A stretch of DNA of 45,052 nt from an uncultured Candidatus Melainabacteria bacterium (GCA_946055575.1 CAMGGL010000002.1:1-45052), one strand, 5' to 3'. Shown: positions 33,661-42,240, counted from the first letter of the stretch. The notes: generated by a model not told the origin, from the sequence alone. Numbers and translations are program-made.

Positions 33661-35693
33661 TACGGAAGAATAATATTATCTCCCGGATGTATCATTACAT
33701 GTGTATGAGCTCTATTCCATTTTAAAGACGGATTTGCTTTCATAATTTTGTTAACGTAATTTGCAATCTGTGTTGAAGTTGCCCCTTCACCCAGATGTCG
33801 TTTTGCAATTTTCCACAAATTATCACCACGAACTACCGAGTATGAATTAGTTTCAGGTTGTGTCGGATTATTTGGATTAACCGAATTATCTGGATTTTGA
33901 ATATGGGGATTTTGGCTATCAGGATTGTTATGTACATCATCAACCGTAATTGCAGGTTTTGTTGTATCTGCAACGGTTAAATGGCTCACTGCTCTAATAA
34001 AATCTTCTCTTGACATAGTAACTTCTTTATCAGGATGCCAAGGGTTAACCAAAGTTACAGTATCTGCGGTTACCGATTTAATAGTAAGTGCATGTCCACC
34101 CAGTTTTCCGTTCGCATGTACAGTTTGAAATGATGCAATTGCAATATTATCAGTACGCCCATCTTTAGCATCATTCATAATACTATCCAGCATTTCATTT
34201 AATTTTTCTTTATCTTTGGTAATTTTACCATCTACCTCTGAAACTGCAGCTTTAGTGAGTTCACCGGTCTGCTTATGCGTAGGCAAAACAGATATTTGAC
34301 CTTGTTGTAAATCTTCATAAGAAAGACCGAAAGGAGGATTATCCTTATGTATTGAATATACACTAGACTGTCTGCCTGTTAAGATAAATGTCGGATCTTC
34401 CGAGAAACCGCCGGAAAGTATATTCTGTCTATCCGACCCTGTTTGAGTTCCTGCCAACCCCATCTTCTGATTCAAAGAAGGATTTGCATCCAAAGTTTGT
34501 GCAACTTCATTACGGTATTTTTCAAAGGCAGCTTCTAGTAAAATAACATCACCGTCTCCAATAGAATAGCGTTGTCCTGCTTGCTTTAAAATTTCTTCCA
34601 TTTCAGATTCGGTAAATGTATAAGTTCCCGTAATATACATTTTATTCGGGTCAACTTTACTATCTGTTTTTAACCCTTCCGCAGCAACCAGTGCTCCTGG
34701 GAAAGTGACTGTATAAACTTTTTCGCCGTTAGAATTTGTTTCAATCTTTACGAGATTTTTTAACATTTCCTGCCCGTTATCAAGCTCACGAATACTATTA
34801 ATCGTCGCCATTAAGTAGCAATCACCTTCGCTGACCTGTCTTGATAAACCAAAATCACCATCTATTTCAGCAGATATTTTTTGGGTAACATTGCCTTGTT
34901 CATCATATTTCTTTTGTTCTTTTATAACACCATTATCCCAGTATGAAGTTTCTGCTTTTACGTCTCCATTTTCATAATATGCAACGGTATTATGAATTTT
35001 TCCGCTATCATAACAATCTGTCTTTGATTTGATTGCACCACTCGGATATTTAACCTCTTGTGATACAAGAGTTTTATTATCGGCTTGATATTGGTTATAT
35101 GCTGTTTGTTTAAGTTTATTATCTTTATCATAACATTCAACAACAGCTGTATGATTCTTTTTATCACGCTGTTTGACTCTTATATCATTTATTAATTCAC
35201 CATTATTATCAAAAATTTTTCTATTTTCAAGCAGCCCTTCTTTGTCATAAAGCTCTTTTCTTATCAATTTATTTTCAGCATTAAAGGTTTCTTTCTTTTT
35301 AACTTTCCCGTTACGATGATATTCATAATTTGCCGTGACTTGATTTTTTTCACCAAAATTATAGATTTCACTTGACGGTTGCTTCTTTTGAACATCTTTT
35401 TCATTCTTAAATCTCAAACAGTATTTGATTTTATTACCATTGTTATTTTTTGTAGTAACAAATTCAACAGTTCCGTCATCATACTTTATTAAAACACCCT
35501 GCATATTGTCATAAGTGAACTTTTCTTGCGATACGAGATTAGTTTTTGACGGATCAATACGGTGAGCAGCAGTATTCAAAGCCGTACCAATATTCAACTT
35601 TTTAGCCGGATTGACAAGTTCGGCATTAAAACCTGCATCCCTTAGCTGTTGTGTTAATTGAACCGGATTAAAATTATCAACTCTATCTGTCAT
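33660..35693 (-). CDS. Calpain-like cysteine protease with YwqK/MORN-like repeats and C-terminal LysM
   Basis: 677-residue protein. Residues about 115-275 are repeats of the YwqK/MORN type (YEYHRNGKVKKKETF, KYPSGAIKSKTDCYDSGK, YYENGDVKAETSYWDNG). The middle is a family C2 (calpain) peptidase: Gln286 and Cys292 in RQVSEGDCYLMA with the canonical six-residue spacing, His534 in KLGGHALTI, and Asn550 in VNPWHPDK, a complete active site. After an Asn/Pro-rich linker (about 585-615) comes a LysM domain (618-676: YSVVRGDNLWKIAKRHLG). There is no signal peptide. AGGAG five nt before ATG fixes the start. Monocistronic. Substrate and location unknown; LysM suggests peptidoglycan or glycan binding. Confidence 0.88.
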   Translation of the reverse strand: MTDRVDNFNPVQLTQQLRDAGFNAELVNPAKKLNIGTALNTAAHRIDPSKTNLVSQEKFTYDNMQGVLIKYDDGTVEFVTTKNNNGNKIKYCLRFKNEKDVQKKQPSSEIYNFGEKNQVTANYEYHRNGKVKKKETFNAENKLIRKELYDKEGLLENRKIFDNNGELINDIRVKQRDKKNHTAVVECYDKDNKLKQTAYNQYQADNKTLVSQEVKYPSGAIKSKTDCYDSGKIHNTVAYYENGDVKAETSYWDNGVIKEQKKYDEQGNVTQKISAEIDGDFGLSRQVSEGDCYLMATINSIRELDNGQEMLKNLVKIETNSNGEKVYTVTFPGALVAAEGLKTDSKVDPNKMYITGTYTFTESEMEEILKQAGQRYSIGDGDVILLEAAFEKYRNEVAQTLDANPSLNQKMGLAGTQTGSDRQNILSGGFSEDPTFILTGRQSSVYSIHKDNPPFGLSYEDLQQGQISVLPTHKQTGELTKAAVSEVDGKITKDKEKLNEMLDSIMNDAKDGRTDNIAIASFQTVHANGKLGGHALTIKSVTADTVTLVNPWHPDKEVTMSREDFIRAVSHLTVADTTKPAITVDDVHNNPDSQNPHIQNPDNSVNPNNPTQPETNSYSVVRGDNLWKIAKRHLGEGATSTQIANYVNKIMKANPSLKWNRAHTHVMIHPGDNIILP

Positions 35694-35780
35694 ACTTATC
35701 TCCTATGATTTACAATTAATCTCGGCACAAGCGCAAATTTCTTTAATTTACAACACCAATTTGTTACAAAATTTAACAAT

Positions 35781-35817
35781 AAAAAAGACTTAGCACTTTT
35801 TGTACTAAGTCTTTTTT
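35781..35817 (-). terminator. Intrinsic terminator of fabF
   Basis: Perfect 13-bp stem AAAAAAGACTTAG (35781-35793) / CTAAGTCTTTTTT (35805-35817), with A- and T-runs on both flanks, so it can work in either direction. It lies about 20 nt after the fabF stop. Confidence 0.88.
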
Positions 35818-35836
35818 GTATATTTGTTTAACTATG

Positions 35837-37090
35837 CTAAACAGCTTTGAATACCAATGTCGCGTTATGTCCGCCAAAACCAAATGAGTTAGATAAAGCC
35901 ACTTGAACTTTCTTATCTCTTGCTTTGTGTGGAACATAATCCAGTTTTGCAACATGTTCATCTTGATTGTCAAGATTTATTGTCGGAGGAACCTTGCCGT
36001 CTGTAATTGTTTTTACACAAACAATAGCTTCAACAGCACCTGTTGCACCCAACATGTGTCCGTGCATACTCTTTGTCGAACTTACCAACAAGTTTGAATT
36101 TGCATCTTTATCACCAAAAATCTTTGCAATAGCTTGAGATTCAGCGATATCGCCCAATCCTGTACTTGTACCATGAGGGTTGATATAATCAACTTCTTCA
36201 GGTTTCAAATCAGCATCATCCATAGCAAGTTTCATAGCCATATATGCACCATTTCCTTCAGGATCAGGAGCTACCATATCATGAGCATCCGCTGTTTGTC
36301 CGTAACCGACTATTTCAGCATAAATTTTTGCACCACGTTTTTTAGCATGTTCATAATCTTCAAGAACCATTACACCGGCACCTTCGCCCATTACAAAACC
36401 ATCTCTGTCTTTGTCGTAAGGACGTGATGCTTTTTGCGGCTCATCATTTCTTTTTGATAATGCCCTACACGCCGTGAACGCACCAATACCCAAAGTAGTA
36501 ATCGTAGCTTCACAACCACCTGCAACAACAACATCGGCATCACCGTATTGGATACTTCTGAACGCATCACCAATTGAATGTGTACCGGTTGCACAAGCTG
36601 AAACTACAACTTTATTTATACCTTTGTAACCATGTTTCATTGAAATACGACCTGATGCCATATCTACAATCAACATAGGAACAGTAAACGGTGAAGCTTT
36701 TGTAGGTCCTTTTTCAATCATAGCAACGTGGTTTTTTTCAAATGTGTGGAAACCACCTGCTGCCGAACTCACAATAACACCAATTCTATACGGATCAATG
36801 TCAGCTTCATCAATGCCGGAATCAGCAATTGCTTCATCTGCCGCAACCATTGCGAACTGAGTGTATCTGTCCATTCTTTTCGCTTCCTTCGGATCTATAT
36901 AATCTTCAGGTTTAAAATTATCGTCCTTAATCTCCGCAGCTATTTTTACCGCTTGTTTTTCTGTGTCAATTCGTTCAATTAGAGAAACACCGCTTTTACC
37001 TTTAAGCATTGAATCCCAAAATTCTTTGATACCAATACCGCAAGGTGTTACAGCTCCCATTCCCGTAATCACTACTCTTCTTTTATCCAT
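35837..37090 (-). CDS. fabF: 3-oxoacyl-[acyl-carrier-protein] synthase II
   Basis: Condensing enzyme that elongates acyl-ACP with malonyl-ACP in type II fatty acid synthesis. The 417-residue protein has the catalytic Cys166 in VVSACATGTHSIGDAF, His306 in NPHGTSTGLGD, Lys340 in SSTKSMHGHMLGATG and His345 within the same motif. The N-terminus VVITGMGAVTPCGIGIKEFW is typical. A purine-rich AAAGGGGAT lies upstream. It is last in the fabD-fabG-acpP-fabF cluster, separated from acpP by a hairpin and with no promoter of its own in the short gap, so it probably relies on readthrough. Confidence 0.97.
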   Translation of the reverse strand: MDKRRVVITGMGAVTPCGIGIKEFWDSMLKGKSGVSLIERIDTEKQAVKIAAEIKDDNFKPEDYIDPKEAKRMDRYTQFAMVAADEAIADSGIDEADIDPYRIGVIVSSAAGGFHTFEKNHVAMIEKGPTKASPFTVPMLIVDMASGRISMKHGYKGINKVVVSACATGTHSIGDAFRSIQYGDADVVVAGGCEATITTLGIGAFTACRALSKRNDEPQKASRPYDKDRDGFVMGEGAGVMVLEDYEHAKKRGAKIYAEIVGYGQTADAHDMVAPDPEGNGAYMAMKLAMDDADLKPEEVDYINPHGTSTGLGDIAESQAIAKIFGDKDANSNLLVSSTKSMHGHMLGATGAVEAIVCVKTITDGKVPPTINLDNQDEHVAKLDYVPHKARDKKVQVALSNSFGFGGHNATLVFKAV

Positions 37091-37117
37091 TTAAGATATC
37101 CCCTTTAAAATAAATAA

Positions 37118-37151
37118 TGCGAGAATGAAATACAAGTATCTCACTCTCGCA
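37118..37151 (-). terminator. Hairpin between acpP and fabF, attenuating terminator
   Basis: Arms TGCGAGAATGAAATA (37118-37132) and TATCTCACTCTCGCA (37137-37151) flank a CAAG loop. In plus-strand RNA two positions would be A-C mismatches; in minus-strand RNA both become G-U pairs, giving a continuous 15-bp stem. The T-run after it is interrupted (TTATTTATTTT), consistent with partial termination. Confidence 0.75.
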
Positions 37152-37202
37152 AATATAAAATCCAGTTTGAAAAATTCTTCAAAAATTCAATTAGTGAGAT
37201 AA

Positions 37203-37439
37203 TTACTTACCTAATTTGCTGTCAATGTATGAAACAGCATCTTGAACTGTTTGAATTTTTTCTGCGTCTTCATCAGGAATTTCGCATTTGAATTCTTCTT
37301 CTAAAGCCATAACTAATTCAACTGTGTCTAATGAATCAGCACCTAAATCATCTGTAAAACGTGCTTCAGGTGTAACTAATTTTTCGTCAACACTTAATTG
37401 ATCTACTACAACTTTTTTTACTGTGTCTAATGTACTCAT
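37203..37439 (-). CDS. acpP: Acyl carrier protein
   Basis: Small acidic carrier (78 residues) that holds growing acyl chains on a phosphopantetheine arm. The attachment serine is Ser36 in [19 protein letters not shown], the invariant family motif. The C-terminal helix [16 protein letters not shown] is normal. AGAGGA precedes ATG. It has its own strong promoter, followed by a leader of about 48 nt, and lies 125 nt after fabG. A hairpin follows it before fabF, which would let acpP be made in excess of the enzymes. Confidence 0.98.
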   Translation of the reverse strand: MSTLDTVKKVVVDQLSVDEKLVTPEARFTDDLGADSLDTVELVMALEEEFKCEIPDEDAEKIQTVQDAVSYIDSKLGK

Positions 37440-37462
37440 CTTTTTTTCCTCTTATTATTTGT

Positions 37463-37475
37463 GTATTACTAATAC
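37463..37475. promoter_or_regulatory. 13-bp palindrome in the acpP leader, operator candidate
   Basis: GTATTACTAATAC is a perfect palindrome around one central base, lying between the acpP -10 and the ribosome-binding site. As DNA it could bind a dimeric repressor just after the start of transcription. It does not match the FapR consensus exactly. Function is inferred from position and symmetry only. Confidence 0.4.
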
Positions 37476-37487
37476 GTTTCTCCTTGC

Positions 37488-37516
37488 ATTATAACTTGTT
37501 AAATATTTTTTTGCAA
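37488..37516 (-). promoter_or_regulatory. Strong promoter of acpP
   Basis: On the minus strand: -35 TTGCAA (37511-37516), a 17-nt spacer and a perfect -10 TATAAT (37488-37493). It lies in the 125-nt gap after fabG and gives a leader of about 48 nt. Confidence 0.75.
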
Positions 37517-37564
37517 GAATTTTAAATTTTATAAAGAAATTTGTTAAAAATCTTTACTTTAGAT

Positions 37565-38296
37565 TTATAACATCAAGCCACCGGCAACTTCGATTGCTTG
37601 ACCTGTTACATAATCAGTATCCAAAGCTAAGAACTTAACAACTTTTGCAATATCTTCAGGAGTTCCAAGTCTGTTCATCGGAATTGCTTTTTTGTATTCA
37701 TCAATATTTGCAAGATTTTCAGTCATTGCAGTTTGGATAAATCCCGGACATACCGCATTTACTCTAATATTTCTTGAACCAAATTCTTTAGCAAGAGTTT
37801 GTGTCAAACCGATTAAACCTGCTTTTGATGCGGAATAATTTGCCTGACCTGCATTACCGTGACGACCTACAATACTTGACATATTAATAATAGAACCTTG
37901 ACGAGCTTTCATCATGTATTTGATTACCGCATGAGTTACGCAATATGCACTTGTCAAATTGATTTTAATAACTCTTTCCCATTGTTCCATATCCATACGT
38001 AAGAACAAACCGTCTTTTGTAATTCCAGCATTGTTAAGTAAAATATCAATTTTACCGTGTTCTGCAATCATTTTATCAACATTTTCTTGAGCAGCTTCTG
38101 CATTTGAAACGTCAAACTGATAGAAGTAAGCGTTTACTCCGCAAGCCTTAATTTCATCTAACGCAGGTTGAGCCTTTTCAGCATCACAAATATCGTTGAT
38201 AATGATGTCGCATCCTGCTTTGGCAAGTTCTAATGCACATGCCAAACCTATACCGCGCGAACCGCCTGTAATCAATGCAATTTTTCTTTCTGTCAT
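37565..38296 (-). CDS. fabG: 3-oxoacyl-[acyl-carrier-protein] reductase
   Basis: NADPH-dependent short-chain dehydrogenase that reduces 3-oxoacyl-ACP. The 243-residue protein has the cofactor motif TGGSRGIG (10-17), NNAG (88-91) and the catalytic set Ser141, Tyr154 and Lys158 in NMSSIVGRHGNAG and ANYSASKAG. VNAVCPGFIQTAMT and the C-terminal DYVTGQAIEVAGGL are typical of FabG. AAGGAG precedes ATG. It lies between fabD and acpP, the usual order in bacterial fab clusters; context makes other SDR functions unlikely. Confidence 0.97.
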   Translation of the reverse strand: MTERKIALITGGSRGIGLACALELAKAGCDIIINDICDAEKAQPALDEIKACGVNAYFYQFDVSNAEAAQENVDKMIAEHGKIDILLNNAGITKDGLFLRMDMEQWERVIKINLTSAYCVTHAVIKYMMKARQGSIINMSSIVGRHGNAGQANYSASKAGLIGLTQTLAKEFGSRNIRVNAVCPGFIQTAMTENLANIDEYKKAIPMNRLGTPEDIAKVVKFLALDTDYVTGQAIEVAGGLML

Positions 38297-38394
38297 TAAT
38301 TTTCTCCTTATTCTCTTTTGTTGAAATATAAATTCAACCTACAATTTTATTTCTTCTTATTCAATGCCGGTACGAAAATTATAAATTTCCGATT

Positions 38395-39342
38395 TTACAC
38401 TCCGGCTAATTGTTCCTTTAATACTTGAATTGTTGCATCAAGTGACGCTTTATCAAAAACATTATATGTCGCAACTTCAGGATTTATCTTCTTAATCAAC
38501 CCTGATAAAACTTTTCCCGGCCCGATTTCAATAAACGTATCAACACCTTCAGATACTAAATTCTGAATTGTTTGTGTCCAATGAACCGATGAATAAATCT
38601 GTTTCGGCATTTTATTTCTAAATTCTGAGGCTAAAACCGTTGCCTGAGCATCAACATTAGTAAATACAGGAATTGACGCATTATTCAACTCTAATTCAGA
38701 AACAAAATTTGCAAATTCTTGCCCGGCATTTTCCATAAATTTTGAATGAAAAGCTCCTGATACCGCCAAAGGAACAACCCTTCTTGCTCCCGCAGCAGAC
38801 AACAGTTCGCCAGCTTTTGAAACAGCAGCCTCATCTCCTGTTATAACAATTTGTGCAGGTGAATTATAATTTGCAACATCAACATAACCCACACTTGAAG
38901 CTTCTTCTAAAGCTTTTTCTATGCTGCCTTCCGGTGCATTTAAAATAGCAGCCATCGCTCCGCCTTTTGTTTCTCCCATTAAATCAGCTCTTTTTTGAAT
39001 AGCCTTTAGAGTTGAGGTCAAATCCATAACACCTGAGCAATACATCGCACAGTATTCACCCAAAGAGTGACCTGCTGTTGCATAAGGCTCAATACCTAAT
39101 TCAGATTTGAAAGCCTCTAACGCAGCTATAGACATCGTAACAATACACGGCTGAGTATTAACCGTTTGTTTTAAACTATCTTCAGGCCCGTCAAAACATA
39201 ATGTCGTTATGCTTTTACCCAAAACTTTATCTGCAGTATCAAAAACATTTTTTGCAGACTCAAAATTATCATACAAATCTTTTCCCATGCCAACAGACTG
39301 AGAACCTTGACCCGGAAAAACAAAAGCTATTTTCTTTGTCAT
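38395..39342 (-). CDS. fabD: Malonyl CoA-acyl carrier protein transacylase
   Basis: Transfers malonyl from CoA to ACP to supply fatty acid elongation. The 315-residue protein starts with the family motif IAFVFPGQGSQSVGMG. The nucleophile Ser93 is in GHSLGEY and the catalytic His199 in SGAFHSKFM. I start at ATG 39342 because AGAGGG lies eight nt upstream of it; the in-frame ATG at 39348 would leave only two nt of spacing. It opens the fab cluster behind its own promoter. No fabH is adjacent. Confidence 0.97.
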   Translation of the reverse strand: MTKKIAFVFPGQGSQSVGMGKDLYDNFESAKNVFDTADKVLGKSITTLCFDGPEDSLKQTVNTQPCIVTMSIAALEAFKSELGIEPYATAGHSLGEYCAMYCSGVMDLTSTLKAIQKRADLMGETKGGAMAAILNAPEGSIEKALEEASSVGYVDVANYNSPAQIVITGDEAAVSKAGELLSAAGARRVVPLAVSGAFHSKFMENAGQEFANFVSELELNNASIPVFTNVDAQATVLASEFRNKMPKQIYSSVHWTQTIQNLVSEGVDTFIEIGPGKVLSGLIKKINPEVATYNVFDKASLDATIQVLKEQLAGV

Positions 39343-39383
39343 TTTCATATCCCTCTAAATAAACTATCCTTCTTAATGAAACA

Positions 39384-39411
39384 ATTATACTATAAATAGA
39401 TTAAAAGTAAA
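39384..39411 (-). promoter_or_regulatory. Promoter of the fabD operon
   Basis: A perfect -10 TATAAT (minus strand, 39384-39389) with a -35-like TTTACT (39406-39411) at 16 nt. It lies between the gatA terminator and fabD. Confidence 0.55.
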
Positions 39412-39441
39412 TAATAACACCAAAACCGCCAAATCAAAGAT

Positions 39442-39467
39442 AAAAGGCGGTTATAAAACCGCCTTTT
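39442..39467 (-). terminator. Intrinsic terminator of gatA
   Basis: Perfect 11-bp stem AAAAGGCGGTT (39442-39452) / AACCGCCTTTT (39457-39467), loop ATAA. A second copy of AAAACCGCC at 39422-39430 could pair with the same arm, making an alternative hairpin. Confidence 0.88.
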
Positions 39468-39473
39468 AGAAAA

Positions 39474-40937
39474 TTATATATTTGCCAATTTTTTATAAAA
39501 ATCATTTTCCTGTTCAAATTTATAAGCAAAGTTGAACAATTTTGCCTCTTGCATTTGAGGTGCAAGGATTTGCAAACCGATTGGCATACCGGAATTATCA
39601 AAACCGGCAGGAACACTGATACCCGGCAATCCCGCAAGGTTACAACTAATTGTTGCGATATCAGTTAAATACATTGCAAGCGGATCTGAAGCCTTTGCCC
39701 CCAATTCAAAAGCCGTATTAGGGCAAGTCGGTGAAATCAAAACATCAACCTGTTTAAACGCTTCCTTAAATTCCTCAGTTACCAATGCTCTCATCTGTTG
39801 AGCTTTTTTATAATACGCATCATAATAACCTGAAGATAGTGCATAAGTACCAAGCATTATACGACGTTTTACTTCTGCTCCGAAACCTTCCGCTCTGGTT
39901 TTTGTATACATTTCCATAAGATTTTCAGGATTTGCAGTTCTATAACCGTATTTCACACCGTCAAATCTTGCAAGGTTGGATGAACACTCCGCCGTTGCCA
40001 AAATGTAATAAATCCCGATTGAATATTTTAATTTAGACAACGAAATTTCTACAATTTCACAACCCAATTTTTTGTATGTTTCAATCGCATTTTGAAGTGC
40101 CTTTTGAACTTCAGGCATTAAGCCTTCGCTCATCAATTCTTTTATTACACCGACCTTCTTACCGCGAATATCATTATTCAAACTTGCTGCATAGTGTTCA
40201 ACCGGCATATCAAGCGAAGTTGAATCCTTAGGGTCATGCCCTGAAATAACTTCAAGCAAATTCGCTGCATCTTCAACTGTTCTTGAGAAAGGTCCTATTT
40301 GATCAAGCGATGATGCAAACGCAATTAAACCGTATCTTGAAACCCTACCATAAGTCGGTTTCATTCCGACAATACCGCAAAAACTTGCAGGAAGACGAAT
40401 TGAACCGCCCGTATCAGACCCTAATGCCAATGTTGCTTCACATGATGCAACACTCGCCGCCGAACCGCCGGATGATCCGCCAGGAACTTTATTTAAATCC
40501 CAAGGGTTATGAACTTTATTAAAAGCTGAATTTTCATTGGATGAACCCATAGCAAATTCATCCATATTAGCTTTTCCAACTATAGGAACAAGGTTATTCA
40601 ATAACTTTTCCGTAATAGTTGCATTAAACGGTGAAACAAAATTTTCCAAAATCTTGCTTGATGCGGTTGTGCGAGAACCGATTAAATTCATATTATCTTT
40701 TAAAGCAAGCGGAATACCTGCTAAAAGCGGTAATTCTTCACCTTTAGATATTTTTTCATCAACTTTTTTTGCGGTTTGAAGAGCAGTTTCTTCAGTCAAA
40801 GAATTAAATGCTCCAATTTTACCCTCAATTGAATTTATTCTGTCAAATGCAGCCTTTGTAAGCTCAACGGCCGAAATTTCTTTATTTTTCAAAGCCTTAC
40901 TTTGCTCTGCTGCAGATTTTTTTAGAAGCTCGTTCAT
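39474..40937 (-). CDS. gatA: Aspartyl/glutamyl-tRNA amidotransferase subunit A
   Basis: Glutaminase subunit of the GatCAB complex, which amidates Glu-tRNA(Gln) and Asp-tRNA(Asn). Amidase-signature enzyme of 487 residues with the full Ser-cisSer-Lys triad: Lys80 in PLALKDNMN, Ser155 in VPGGSSGGSAA, and nucleophile Ser179 in GSDTGGSIRLPASF. GIVGMKPTYGRVSRYGL is the usual GatA block. AAGGAG lies six nt before ATG. It is monocistronic with its own promoter and terminator; gatB and gatC are not in the window. Confidence 0.97.
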   Translation of the reverse strand: MNELLKKSAAEQSKALKNKEISAVELTKAAFDRINSIEGKIGAFNSLTEETALQTAKKVDEKISKGEELPLLAGIPLALKDNMNLIGSRTTASSKILENFVSPFNATITEKLLNNLVPIVGKANMDEFAMGSSNENSAFNKVHNPWDLNKVPGGSSGGSAASVASCEATLALGSDTGGSIRLPASFCGIVGMKPTYGRVSRYGLIAFASSLDQIGPFSRTVEDAANLLEVISGHDPKDSTSLDMPVEHYAASLNNDIRGKKVGVIKELMSEGLMPEVQKALQNAIETYKKLGCEIVEISLSKLKYSIGIYYILATAECSSNLARFDGVKYGYRTANPENLMEMYTKTRAEGFGAEVKRRIMLGTYALSSGYYDAYYKKAQQMRALVTEEFKEAFKQVDVLISPTCPNTAFELGAKASDPLAMYLTDIATISCNLAGLPGISVPAGFDNSGMPIGLQILAPQMQEAKLFNFAYKFEQENDFYKKLANI

Positions 40938-40968
40938 AATTTCTCCTTAAAAGCCTATTCTCAAAATG

Positions 40969-40997
40969 ATTGTATGACAAACATATATTGTTAGCAA
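40969..40997 (-). promoter_or_regulatory. Promoter of gatA
   Basis: On the minus strand: -35 TTGCTA (40992-40997), a 17-nt spacer and -10 TACAAT (40969-40974). The predicted leader is about 25 nt and includes AAGGAG. Confidence 0.6.
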
Positions 40998-41025
40998 GAG
41001 AAATAAAAAGCTATATAAACTTTTA

Positions 41026-42240
41026 CTATGCAAAATTTACACTTATAGGATCAAACTCTTCAAAAAAATTGTAATTTTTTGAATTTTCATATTCATCTAC
41101 AATTTTTTCACTGGCTTCACGAGCTTTTCTTTCAAGATAATTATCTCTATAAAATGGATTTGACCAATTCGCATCCTTATAAGGATACTTTAAATCAGCC
41201 ATTGAATATTTAACAGCTTCCCTAATTTCATCTGTATTATCCAATTCTCCAAGGATTCTCATTGCGTCGGTTTCATATGACGTTTTGCCTTTACCAAGTC
41301 GACCGATTTGAGCATACTGATAAGCATGTTCAACTTCATGAGCAACACAATCCACAGCTCTTTCATGAAATTTAGCATTTGAAAAATTCTTAAACAAAAT
41401 ACGTCTTGAAGCTGCGGAAAAAGAACCCTCTGTATTTTCACTTAATTGACAATTTGTAAATACTGAAATTCGTAACTTATCTAAAAATTTTGATTTTAAA
41501 AGCTGTCGTGTCAAAGTCTGAATTCCAATATCCGTTCGTGGATCTAAAAATCTGACTGTTAAGTATTTATCATTCATATCCAAATCAACATTATCAGTTT
41601 TTTCAATATTCCCTAAAACAATATCATTACCCTCTTTTGTAATTAAACCTTTTAGCAACCTCCTATCAGAAGGTTTTCCAACACCTCTGTTAAACGGAGT
41701 GTATAAAAATGTAATTTCTCGAGTTTTTTTACCATCAGAATCAGATACCACAATTTTTTTTGAAGATATTCGCTGTGGACATTTTTCCGTTCTTAATTGT
41801 GAATGTAACCTTAGTGTCGTAATCCGCTGATACTCTGCAGTAACTAATGCAAAATTATCACCTGAATGTGAAGGTTCGTAAGTTGAAATAACTCTACTAT
41901 CGCAAGACGGATACTCATAACAACGCATTTTATTCAACTCACCATTCTTCTTAAATACTCGCATCACCACACGTTTACATTTATCATAAAAGGTCATAAT
42001 TTCGCTATGATATGAAGAATCCGAAATTTTTCCCACCGAAATATAACTGAAAGTATCTGCTTCTAAATCCGGTTCAAAAATCTTTACTGCATTCTTCATA
42101 GCATTACTAGCCGGCATATTTTCAGATTTTGACAAAAGTTTAAAATCTTTTAATGCCGAATAATTACAAGCTAATCTGAATTTATTAACAACCCTAAACC
42201 CGATTGAACGAATTTTTTCAGGGGAAACTTTCAATAGCAT
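41026..42240 (-). CDS. Uncharacterised protein with HExxH zinc-metallopeptidase motif
   Basis: 404-residue protein of no recognised family. Near the C-terminus it has a zincin-type active-site helix, DCVAHEVEHAYQY, in which His301, Glu302 and His305 form HExxH. A downstream helix YLERKAREASEK offers Glu370 or Glu377 as the third zinc ligand, the arrangement of gluzincins. The N-terminal ~270 residues look beta-rich and unfamiliar. No signal peptide or membrane segment. GTAGGG precedes ATG. It lies alone between gatA and a coiled-coil unknown. Peptidase activity is inferred from the motif. Confidence 0.75.
   Translation of the reverse strand: MLLKVSPEKIRSIGFRVVNKFRLACNYSALKDFKLLSKSENMPASNAMKNAVKIFEPDLEADTFSYISVGKISDSSYHSEIMTFYDKCKRVVMRVFKKNGELNKMRCYEYPSCDSRVISTYEPSHSGDNFALVTAEYQRITTLRLHSQLRTEKCPQRISSKKIVVSDSDGKKTREITFLYTPFNRGVGKPSDRRLLKGLITKEGNDIVLGNIEKTDNVDLDMNDKYLTVRFLDPRTDIGIQTLTRQLLKSKFLDKLRISVFTNCQLSENTEGSFSAASRRILFKNFSNAKFHERAVDCVAHEVEHAYQYAQIGRLGKGKTSYETDAMRILGELDNTDEIREAVKYSMADLKYPYKDANWSNPFYRDNYLERKAREASEKIVDEYENSKNYNFFEEFDPISVNFA

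Noticed and set aside
33502-33708. Plus-strand 68-codon frame in the gap before the calpain-like gene
   Set aside because: It runs through the GC-rich hairpin into the antisense of the LysM region, has no ribosome-binding site and no recognisable domain.
39421-39467. Three GGCGG/CCGCC copies near the gatA end as a riboswitch or attenuator
   Set aside because: The simple gatA terminator explains the main hairpin; the extra CCGCC lies downstream of it and no leader-type logic is visible.
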